From the NCBI GenBank assembly GCA_051650265.1, contig JBOFIR010000127.1:1-7443 (forward strand): DNA of 7,443 nt. The letters run 5' to 3'. The notes under the pieces were generated by a model. The model was given only the letters and a program-made list of their open reading frames with translations, was not told the origin of the DNA and did not search any database. Position numbers and translations under genes: made by a program. This DNA is from JBOFEH01 sp051650265 (lineage in GTDB: Bacteria; Bacillota; Clostridia; Lachnospirales; Cellulosilyticaceae). Of this stretch, positions 1 through 4,815 are shown piece after piece; position 1 is the first letter of the stretch, and every line of letters begins with the position of its first letter.

Positions 1-565
1 TGACACCGCAGAGGTTCATTCGAAATATGCCGTGGCTATAGTAGCTGATCTTATTTTCATCATAGTAAGTAGGCAATCTGTCTTTTGCAAAGAAAGTAAA
101 ATATCCTCCAAAAATGAGCATAAGAATTTCCACTGTATAAACACTTTCGGAAATTAACTCTAACTTATTACCACCTATAAAAAAGAACAACAGCTCAAAA
201 GAGAAAATAATAATCGAACAGGTAAATATTTTTATTCTATTCGATTTTGATTGATTTTCTATCTCTTGTTCTTCCTTAGATAAGGTAATGGTCTTAGACA
301 TCAATACATCTACTTCATCAACGCTAAACTGCGTATTCACTTCAATTCTTTTTCCGCATAATAGTTCCGTTGTCGTTACATCAAAAATTTGTGATAACGG
401 TATGAGCAGCGATATATCAGGTAGACTTAATCCTCTTTCCCACTTACTTACAGCTTTGTCTGATATCAATAATTGCTCTGCAAGCTGTTTCTGTGTCATT
501 TCTTTTTCTTTTCTTAGTTGCACTAAAAATAATCCAAATTCTCGGTTATCGATTGATTGCATCAT
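1..565 (-). CDS. XRE-family transcriptional regulator with membrane segments (3' end cut by window edge)
   Basis: The frame stays open from an ATG at 565 to the left edge, giving 188 residues. Residues about 10-70 form an XRE/Cro-type helix-turn-helix; the stretch TQKQLAEQLLISDKAVSKWE (24-43) is the recognition helix region, followed by the typical GxSLPDISLLIPLS segment. After a linker there are two hydrophobic segments (about 113-132 and 142-160). Then comes LPTYYDENKISYYSHGIFRMN, a motif I recognise from membrane-tethered XRE regulators of Clostridia, which continue with further membrane helices. It probably binds DNA near the membrane and may sense an envelope signal; the target is unknown. 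Start choice is uncertain: an in-frame ATG at 580 follows an AAGAAG-like site, and ATG 562 is also possible. A short overlapping frame (546-626) lies just upstream. Confidence 0.85.
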   Translation of the reverse strand, partial: MMQSIDNREFGLFLVQLRKEKEMTQKQLAEQLLISDKAVSKWERGLSLPDISLLIPLSQIFDVTTTELLCGKRIEVNTQFSVDEVDVLMSKTITLSKEEQEIENQSKSNRIKIFTCSIIIFSFELLFFFIGGNKLELISESVYTVEILMLIFGGYFTFFAKDRLPTYYDENKISYYSHGIFRMNLCGV

Positions 566-626
566 GCATCCCCCCACCATTTTTCTTCTTCTTAACTAAG
601 CTAAAAGGCCAAATTTTTGATCGCAT
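546..626 (-). CDS. Possible 26-aa leader peptide overlapping the regulator start
   Basis: A tiny frame of 26 codons begins with ATG at 626, nine bases after AGGAGG (with GG following), a better ribosome site than that of the regulator gene it precedes. It encodes a basic peptide (MRSKIWPFSLVKKKK...) and ends at 546, about 19 bases inside the regulator gene in another frame. Such an overlap would allow translational coupling: ribosomes ending here could restart at 565 or 562. No homolog is recognised. It may equally be chance, or the tail of a decayed gene. Confidence 0.25.
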   Translation of the reverse strand: MRSKIWPFSLVKKKKNGGGMHDAINR

Positions 627-700
627 GATTTAGCCCCTCCTGCTAGTAAGCATAGCCCTAAACCTAAATAGTGGCAACCAACTAGCAGTAGAATTCGCAT
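596..700 (-). CDS. Possible 34-aa hydrophobic peptide, remnant or chance frame
   Basis: A frame of 34 codons runs from ATG 700 to TAG at 596. It is rich in Leu and Gly (MRILLLVGCHYLGLGLCLLA...) and would form one membrane segment or a signal-like sequence with a Cys-containing tail. No good ribosome site lies before it. Its start codon sits inside the repeat copy at 695-705, and the other copy of that repeat carries the start codon of the 546-626 frame. I cannot assign a function; a decayed gene fragment is as likely as a real peptide. Confidence 0.15.
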   Translation of the reverse strand: MRILLLVGCHYLGLGLCLLAGGAKSCDQKFGLLA

Positions 701-894
701 GATTTCAAAGTAAACTAGCAGTAGAGTCTATAAATAACCTCATAAAGACCATCTATTCTTGCCTTTTCACAATTACTTGCATCATATCTCTGAACCTATT
801 AACTTGTTTGCTCCAGAGTATTCCTTTTTATGTATACATAATAGCAATATTTCAAAAAAAATTCCCCTTTAGAAAGATCTCTATTTCACCTTTA
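601..894. other. Gene-poor spacer between the XRE regulator and the 72-aa membrane protein
   Basis: Apart from the repeat cluster at 621-725 and two doubtful tiny frames, I see no gene in this AT-rich stretch. On the minus strand, just after the 72-aa gene, there is a run of eight Ts (plus-strand A run at about 854-861) following GGGGAA, but only weak pairing precedes it, so it is at best a poor terminator. No convincing -35/-10 pair for the regulator gene could be singled out. Confidence 0.5.
621..725. repeat. Cluster of short direct and inverted repeats
   Basis: Two exact copies of AACTAGCAGTAGA lie at 680-692 and 713-725, 33 bases apart in phase. An exact 11-base repeat, TCGCATGATTT, lies at 621-631 and 695-705; the second copy sits between the two 13-mers. 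CTGCTAGT at 640-647 is the inverse of ACTAGCAG within the 13-mers. The cluster lies upstream of the left-edge regulator, so binding sites for that regulator are one reading; replication slippage in non-coding DNA is another. Confidence 0.55.
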
Positions 895-1113
895 CTAATT
901 CCTTTTATTAGCAAACCCATGCATTAATGCTAATAAACCATTAATAGCAAGTATAGTATTTAAAACCGGAATAAAGAACACGACTATATAAGGTATTTCT
1001 TTATCTTCAAAAGTTACATCTATTTCAACACTTTCATTTGTTAAGGTATGAACCAATATGTGAAAAATACAAGCTAATGCCATACTCCACATATAAACGT
1101 TTACTAGATACAA
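895..1113 (-). CDS. Small membrane protein of unknown function (72 aa)
   Basis: The frame starts with TTG at 1113, eight bases after a good AGGAG site (1122-1126), which is why I accept the rare start; the first in-frame ATG is seven codons further in and has no such site. The 72-residue product has a hydrophobic N-terminal segment (about 4-24), a polar acidic middle (ESVEIDVTFEDKE) and a second hydrophobic segment (about 42-66), ending in a basic tail (FANKRN). It is therefore predicted to be a two-helix inner-membrane protein, with no signal cleavage motif or catalytic residues visible. It lies back to back with the 56-aa membrane peptide at 1310-1480. I do not recognise the family; a prophage or mobile-element origin is possible but not shown. 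Confidence 0.6.
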   Translation of the reverse strand: MYLVNVYMWSMALACIFHILVHTLTNESVEIDVTFEDKEIPYIVVFFIPVLNTILAINGLLALMHGFANKRN

Positions 1114-1193
1114 ATTTATTACTCCTTTCTAGTCCTTCTTTTAACAAGTCTCATTCTATTAATTGTCTTGTCCTATTAATCCTTTTATCATTA

Positions 1194-1202
1194 TGCTATA
1201 AT
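1194..1202 (+). promoter_or_regulatory. Extended -10 promoter for the 56-aa membrane peptide
   Basis: TGCTATAAT is a perfect extended -10 (TGn plus TATAAT at 1197-1202). No good -35 is seen 17 bases upstream, which an extended -10 can tolerate. Transcription would begin near 1209 and give a leader of about 100 bases before the peptide. AT-rich spacers can produce such matches by chance. Confidence 0.45.
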
Positions 1203-1208
1203 ATTCCA

Positions 1209-1309
1209 GTAAACATAACTTGACCGCAAAGGATGGTGCGGGGGTTTTGAACGTTTTCTCCCCCTTGGGCTATTGGTGATTTATTCATCATAGTGCAAAG
1301 GGGGTGGTA
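1209..1309 (+). promoter_or_regulatory. Structured leader with mutually exclusive pairings over the ribosome site
   Basis: CCCCCTT at 1260-1266 is the exact complement of AAGGGGG at 1298-1304, which is the ribosome site of the peptide gene. The same C-run can instead pair with GGGGG at 1240-1244. A third hairpin, CCGCA/TGCGG (1224-1228 with 1237-1241), shares bases with that upstream G-run. The leader could therefore switch between a form that hides the ribosome site and one that exposes it. This is read by eye; no folding energy was computed. Confidence 0.4.
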
Positions 1310-1480
1310 TTGGATATGATACTAATGATAACTATTGCAATAATAGGTTTTCTATTATTTGTTATAATCTGCTTCATAAACGGCGTGTATCCACACGAAG
1401 TTAAATTTGAAATAGGTATCACAGGTCTTAAATTAGCATTTAAGACAAAAGAAAAAGGCTCCCATCCGACCAAAGAGTGA
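1310..1480 (+). CDS. Small single-helix membrane peptide (56 aa), type I toxin-like context
   Basis: The frame begins at TTG 1310, five bases after the G-rich AAAGGGGG site; ATG 1316 is an in-frame alternative giving 54 residues. Residues about 3-24 are one strongly hydrophobic segment, followed by VYPHEVKFEIGITGLKLAF (26-44), which alternates like a beta-hairpin, and a basic tail KTKEKGSHPTKE. The product should be a short membrane-anchored peptide. No enzyme motif is present and I do not know a named family, though the tail resembles small clostridial peptides annotated only as hypothetical. The last codons lie inside a hairpin (1456-1484). The gene is enclosed by its own promoter, its own terminator and an opposing promoter, an arrangement typical of type I toxin genes. 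The toxin role is inference from layout, not from sequence similarity. Confidence 0.6.
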   Translation: MDMILMITIAIIGFLLFVIICFINGVYPHEVKFEIGITGLKLAFKTKEKGSHPTKE

Positions 1481-1484
1481 GCCT
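1447..1484 (-). terminator. Minus-strand terminator overlapping the 3' end of the 56-aa peptide gene
   Basis: AGGCTC (1456-1461) pairs with GAGCCT (1479-1484) around a 17-base loop. Read on the minus strand the hairpin is followed at once by TTTTTCTTTT (1456-1447, partly in the stem), a good U-tract; on the plus strand the T-run is broken. The stem is short, so efficiency is uncertain. It could end an antisense RNA from the 1603 promoter or read-through from the AraC-APH gene. Confidence 0.5.
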
Positions 1485-1556
1485 CATTTCTTTCATTATT
1501 AATCTCATTTAATATAATCCAATAGCCCTAAAATAAAACAAACGTCTCACTTTAGG

Positions 1557-1594
1557 AATGCTTAGTAGTTACCAGCTACTGAGCATTTCTTTAT
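1557..1594 (+). terminator. Intrinsic terminator of the 56-aa peptide transcript
   Basis: AATGCTTAGTAG (1557-1568) and CTACTGAGCATT (1576-1587) form a 12-pair stem with a 7-base loop, then TTTCTTTATAT. The only imperfect pair (1563 with 1581) is a U-G wobble in plus-strand RNA but an A-C mismatch in minus-strand RNA, so the hairpin is tuned to plus-strand transcription. Confidence 0.75.
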
Positions 1595-1602
1595 ATACTT
1601 AT

Positions 1603-1611
1603 ATTATATCA
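1603..1611 (-). promoter_or_regulatory. Extended -10 promoter reading leftward
   Basis: On the minus strand TGATATAAT gives a perfect extended -10 (TGn, then TATAAT at 1608-1603). The -35 position holds only a poor match. No gene follows on this strand until the 72-aa gene nearly 500 bases away, so its product would be a non-coding RNA antisense to the 56-aa peptide transcript. A chance match in AT-rich DNA remains possible. Confidence 0.4.
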
Positions 1612-1675
1612 AACTTTTGTTAAAAATAAACCCTCTTATGCCATAAGTACTATATGAGTTAACATGAAGTCGTTT

Positions 1676-2992
1676 CTATGAAAAACATTTTTCTTTGTTC
1701 TCCCACATCCAAACAAGCATCTGACGATTTTGTAATGCACAATCTTTGTATACTTCATGATCAACCAGCCATGCAATAAAGATCATTTGGATAGAATAGA
1801 TCACATAAGGAATCGCTTCTTTTTCTTCCTTTGTAAGATGCACTATTTCATCATACCCTTTGATAATCCCCTTAAGGATCTCTGGCCATTGATCATATTG
1901 GTCTTGCAGCGCACCAGCTTCCGCTAAAATGCCTGTTGCGCAATAACAAGGATCAAAAAGCCTTACATTCCGCTCACTCAAAGCGAAATCTATAAATCCT
2001 GTGACTTTCCCTTGATCAAAGATAATGTTGGAAGGATTGGCATCACGATGGATCATCTGACGTGGAAGCTTCTCATAGAGCTTTGGAAAGTTCTCCATAT
2101 ACTCCAAATAAAATGATTCTGGCAAAGGACATCCCCATTGCGCCATGACAGTTCGTGTCTGCGGCATCGCCCAGTTCATCACGAGTTCAAGTATATTGGT
2201 ATCATTGACCTCCACTAGATCCTCTACCTCAAGAAATGCTTCATGCAGTTTACCGATCGCTTCTCCATATTGGGTCGCTATTTGTTCTCTATGTTCGCCG
2301 TATCTTTCTTCGGGTGTCAAGAAATCACCCTCAATACTATTGGCAAGCATATAGAATCTACCTTCTTTGATCACCAATTCTTCCTCGTCTTTTGTAAGTA
2401 CAGGGTAAGATACACCTATTCCCTTTGTTGCAAGTGCCCGAGCGATTGCAATCTGTGCGCGCATCCCTACGATATCGCTCCCCGTCTTAAAAATAAATCG
2501 GTTACCAATTTTCCATGTACCAGATGCCTTAACTGCACCTCCTGCTGTGAAAGTAGGTTCAATTTTTAATGTACCATCTAACTCCCAATGTGATAACAGC
2601 TCTTTAATTTGCGTGTGCGTAAGCATTACCCTTGCCTCCTCCAATAAATTAACCGCTCTTGGTTTTTGAGCAGTATTTAATTTCAGAAACTTAGAAGGTG
2701 AACATCCAAATTCACGCTTAAATGCTTTATAAAATCCTGCATGTGTATCAAACCCATAGGCTAGTGCCACATCAATCATCCGATCTTCTTGACTCATCTG
2801 ATAAATGGCATGTTGAATACGGCGCTTTGTCATATAAGCTGCTACTGGCATTCCTACAACATCTGAAAACACATGACAAAAGTGATACTCAGAAAATCCC
2901 GCGATCTGCGCAAGTTCCTCTACCAAGATTTCTGTGGTCAGATTTTCTTCTATATAATCGAGCACACCTTGCAGCAATTCAATAGTAGTCAT
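1676..2992 (-). CDS. AraC-type regulator fused to an aminoglycoside phosphotransferase (APH)-like kinase domain
   Basis: The 438-residue product has two parts. Residues about 5-106 are an AraC/XylS DNA-binding domain with both helix-turn-helix units: LVEELAQIAGFSEYHFCHVF, then IDVALAYGFDTHAGFYKAFK and the FGCSPSKF signature end. Residues about 125-430 resemble the APH/choline-kinase family: K169 in RFIFKT is a candidate ATP-binding lysine, IHRDANPSNIIF (314-325) is the catalytic loop with D317 and N322, and GFIDFALSERN (332-342) supplies the metal-binding D335. All key catalytic residues are therefore present, so the domain could phosphorylate a small molecule as well as sense one. AraC domains usually sit at the C-terminus; here it is N-terminal, as in the Rob/GyrI-like group. 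ATG 2992 follows AGGGGGAGGA at a normal distance. The substrate and target promoters are unknown. Confidence 0.88.
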   Translation of the reverse strand: MTTIELLQGVLDYIEENLTTEILVEELAQIAGFSEYHFCHVFSDVVGMPVAAYMTKRRIQHAIYQMSQEDRMIDVALAYGFDTHAGFYKAFKREFGCSPSKFLKLNTAQKPRAVNLLEEARVMLTHTQIKELLSHWELDGTLKIEPTFTAGGAVKASGTWKIGNRFIFKTGSDIVGMRAQIAIARALATKGIGVSYPVLTKDEEELVIKEGRFYMLANSIEGDFLTPEERYGEHREQIATQYGEAIGKLHEAFLEVEDLVEVNDTNILELVMNWAMPQTRTVMAQWGCPLPESFYLEYMENFPKLYEKLPRQMIHRDANPSNIIFDQGKVTGFIDFALSERNVRLFDPCYCATGILAEAGALQDQYDQWPEILKGIIKGYDEIVHLTKEEKEAIPYVIYSIQMIFIAWLVDHEVYKDCALQNRQMLVWMWENKEKCFS

Positions 2993-3088
2993 GTCTATTC
3001 CTCCCCCTTTATTTCTTTCCCTTTCGGTAATTAAAGTTTATCAGAGGTGGTGCAAAAAACATTTCCTCTCTTGCGATTGTTTAAGCTT

Positions 3089-3547
3089 TTATAAGCAACG
3101 AATCATAGCAATATCACAACGTGAGCAGATCTCACCTTCTGCATCGTCTACGAATCCATACTTCTCATAGAGTGGCAGTGCTTTGACAAGCTTGGAGCTG
3201 GTTTGGAGGAGCATCCATCCAAATCCCATCACTTTCGCCTGCTCTAGTGCATTTTCCATGAGCTGCTTGCCGATCTTCTTTCCTTGATACTCAGGATAGA
3301 GATACATCTTTCTCAGCTCACACTTTTCATCATCTATCTTGTAGATCCCTACAGAACCGATGATACGCCCCTCATCTTCTACTACTTGGAACCATCCATT
3401 ATTTTGTAAGTAATGCTTTTCGAGGTCTGCCACATCGGCATCCGCTCCCTCTACTTCAAGCGCTAGGCCATGTGCGCCTAATGCTACTTTTATAAGTGCT
3501 AGCAACTGCTCTTCGTCGCCTTTTTTTGCTTCTCTGTACACTAACAT
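3089..3547 (-). CDS. GNAT-family N-acetyltransferase (152 aa)
   Basis: It would transfer an acetyl group from acetyl-CoA to an amine of an unknown small molecule or protein, in the cytosol. MLVYREAKKGDEEQLLALI is the usual GNAT N-terminus. IIGSVGIYKID (62-72) is the central strand, and LRKMYLYPEYQGKKIGKQL (78-96) is the acetyl-CoA-binding motif A with the Q-G-K-K-I-G pyrophosphate loop (88-93). LPLYEKYGF (124-132) is motif B. The length is normal. I chose ATG 3547 because GGGAGG lies just upstream; the longer frame from 3571 would place that ribosome site inside the gene. It follows the XRE-TPR regulator by 57 bases on the same strand, with no clear terminator or promoter between, so the two are probably co-transcribed. 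Weak stems and a T-run after its stop do not make a convincing terminator. Confidence 0.88.
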   Translation of the reverse strand: MLVYREAKKGDEEQLLALIKVALGAHGLALEVEGADADVADLEKHYLQNNGWFQVVEDEGRIIGSVGIYKIDDEKCELRKMYLYPEYQGKKIGKQLMENALEQAKVMGFGWMLLQTSSKLVKALPLYEKYGFVDDAEGEICSRCDIAMIRCL

Positions 3548-3604
3548 TTCTTTATCCTCCCTTTGATACATTGTTGCAGTAGCGGCGACTGATGTTGAGC
3601 TGTT

Positions 3605-4675
3605 TTATACCATAGTTTCTAGCCTTTTCATCAGTGCCACTACTTCTTCATTATATCTTATCCATGCAAATTCTTCGTCTTCTTTCATATACTGTACCTG
3701 CATCATGATCATATGTCTCAAGGCATCCATACCAAGGTCAATCGTTCCTGAAGGTGCATTCTTCTCACTCTCTTCTTGTACTTGCTTGATATGGTCTACT
3801 TCTTCTATCATTTGTTGAAGTGTCAACAGTACGGCTTCTCTTTTCTGAGCTTTGGCATAGCATTTTAGTTGATTCATGTGATTTTGGAGGCGACTTGGCA
3901 CATCAAATTCCATCGCATCCATGAGATTATTTTGTTTTTGTAAAATTTGCAGTGCTTCCTCACATTCCCCCACTAACCTGCGTTCATTTGCCATAATATT
4001 GAACCCATTCATGAGGTTTGCCCAGCTCCTCATGACCACAACCTTTCCCAAACTCGCAACATTTTCTGTCTTACCTTCTTCAATCAAAAGGGACGCTAAC
4101 ATCCCATCAGGATCACTTTGCAATCTTGGAAGTGCTTCGATGACACACTTTGCCTTCTCAAACTCTTTTTGCTGTATATAGATCCCACTGAGTATCATAT
4201 ACGTACCATTTTTGATCTCTAGATTTTCACTTTGAGTACACACTTCAAATAATCCGATAGCCCGTTGGTTCAGTTTCTTTGCAAGTTCTTCATTATTGAT
4301 TGATCCACTATTGTAGGTATAACGTGTTGCTACACAAAACTTAAGTTCCATACTCGTAGGATACTGTCTCATATAGTCTTCACAGCACGCCATAGCTTCT
4401 TCAACACGCCCTGCTTCAAACAAATACTTGCTTGTCTGCATCATCTCGGCAAGCTCTTCATCAGAACAGATCTCTTCATAGCCCATAAGCATATCTACTG
4501 TAGTTCTAAAATACCGTGCAAGCGCTGGCAGTATAGTGATATCAGGATAAGTAGCACCCGTCTCCCACTTGGATACTGCTGCAACTGATACCCCTAGTGC
4601 TTGCGCTAACTTCTCTTGTGTTACCCCATCTCTTTTTCTCAGTTCACAAATCACTTTACCTATATTAAGTTTCAT
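3605..4675 (-). CDS. XRE-family regulator with helical TPR-like C-terminal domain (356 aa)
   Basis: Residues about 5-64 form an XRE helix-turn-helix: ICELRKRDGVTQEKLAQALG then VSVAAVSKWETGATYPDI, with the usual ILPALARYFRTTVDMLMG end. Residues about 73-355 are almost entirely helical and contain TPR-like pairs (for example YLFEAGRVEEAMACCEDYM at 84-102 and GIYIQQKEFEKAKCVIEAL at 164-182). This build is typical of Gram-positive regulators whose TPR tail binds a peptide or partner protein, but the repeats are degenerate and the ligand is unknown. There is no membrane segment. ATG 4675 follows AGGGGA at a short but workable distance. A promoter (4722-4750) and a perfect palindrome (4703-4714) precede it, suggesting autoregulation. 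It probably drives the GNAT gene downstream. Confidence 0.85.
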   Translation of the reverse strand: MKLNIGKVICELRKRDGVTQEKLAQALGVSVAAVSKWETGATYPDITILPALARYFRTTVDMLMGYEEICSDEELAEMMQTSKYLFEAGRVEEAMACCEDYMRQYPTSMELKFCVATRYTYNSGSINNEELAKKLNQRAIGLFEVCTQSENLEIKNGTYMILSGIYIQQKEFEKAKCVIEALPRLQSDPDGMLASLLIEEGKTENVASLGKVVVMRSWANLMNGFNIMANERRLVGECEEALQILQKQNNLMDAMEFDVPSRLQNHMNQLKCYAKAQKREAVLLTLQQMIEEVDHIKQVQEESEKNAPSGTIDLGMDALRHMIMMQVQYMKEDEEFAWIRYNEEVVALMKRLETMV

Positions 4676-4702
4676 AACTATCCCCTACTTTATCAAAGTT
4701 TT

Positions 4703-4714
4703 TCAAGATCTTGA
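4703..4714. promoter_or_regulatory. Candidate operator, perfect 12-base palindrome
   Basis: TCAAGATCTTGA reads the same on both strands, with flanking AAAGT and ACTTT (4696-4700 and 4716-4720) extending the symmetry imperfectly. It falls at about +1 to +12 of the transcript expected from the promoter at 4722-4750, where a bound repressor would block initiation. The obvious candidate is the XRE-TPR protein encoded directly downstream. The role is inferred from position only. Confidence 0.4.
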
Positions 4715-4721
4715 TACTTTT

Positions 4722-4750
4722 ATTGTAGTCTCCCCTCGTGAGATAAACAA
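4722..4750 (-). promoter_or_regulatory. Sigma-A-type promoter of the XRE-TPR/GNAT unit
   Basis: On the minus strand TTGTTT (4750-4745) and TACAAT (4727-4722) are separated by exactly 17 bases. The -10 has one mismatch to consensus. The transcript would start near 4715 and reach ATG 4675 after a 40-base leader. The outer base of the -35 touches the foot of the fucosidase terminator hairpin. Confidence 0.6.
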
Positions 4751-4798
4751 TGGAGCCCTAGTTAACTTATCTTCAAGATTTATTAACTAAGGCTCCAT
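4750..4798 (-). terminator. Long bidirectional-looking hairpin ending the fucosidase operon
   Basis: Arms at 4750-4765 and 4783-4798 (ATGGAGCCCTAGTTAA and its near-exact inverse) pair over 16 bases. The loop itself contains ATCTTCAAGAT, which can pair again, so the whole 49 bases can form one hairpin. The single imperfect pair (4758 with 4790) is a G-U wobble in minus-strand RNA but a C-A mismatch in plus-strand RNA, which favours its use for the fucosidase transcript, 17 bases after that stop codon. The U-tract beyond it (TGTTTATCT) is imperfect. Confidence 0.8.
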
Positions 4799-4815
4799 AT
4801 TGATCTATTATTTTA

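Larger units (their letters stand above)
1447..1596 (-). ncRNA. Candidate antisense RNA to the 56-aa peptide mRNA
   Basis: This transcript is inferred, not recognised. It would start about seven bases after the extended -10 at 1603-1611 and stop at the U-tract near 1447, about 150 nt, with no reading frame of note. It would be fully complementary to the peptide mRNA's 3' untranslated region and to the last 34 bases of the peptide gene. The convergent overlap resembles txpA/ratA-type loci. Expression data would be needed to accept it. Confidence 0.35.

Noticed and set aside
288..599. Plus-strand open frame of about 100 codons
   Set aside because: It is the antisense of the XRE helix-turn-helix gene, which has a clear domain on the other strand; no ribosome site.
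621..725. Possible CRISPR array or insertion-sequence ends
   Set aside because: Only two copies of each short repeat, unequal spacers, no cas gene, no transposase and no target duplication seen.
1288..1473. Minus-strand open frame of 61 codons opposite the 56-aa peptide
   Set aside because: No ribosome site and no plausible domain; the plus-strand frame has a strong site and clean membrane topology.
1635..1647. CTTATGCCATAAG hairpin after the AraC-APH gene
   Set aside because: A 5-pair AT-rich stem with no immediate T-run; unlikely to terminate by itself.
3000..3088. Promoter for the AraC-APH gene (TTGCAC at 3049-3054) and terminator for the GNAT gene
   Set aside because: No matching -10 at proper spacing, and only 4-pair stems before the T-run; too weak to list as features.
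3548..3571. N-terminal extension of the GNAT protein to ATG 3571
   Set aside because: It would put the GGGAGG ribosome site inside the gene and adds eight residues not typical of the family.
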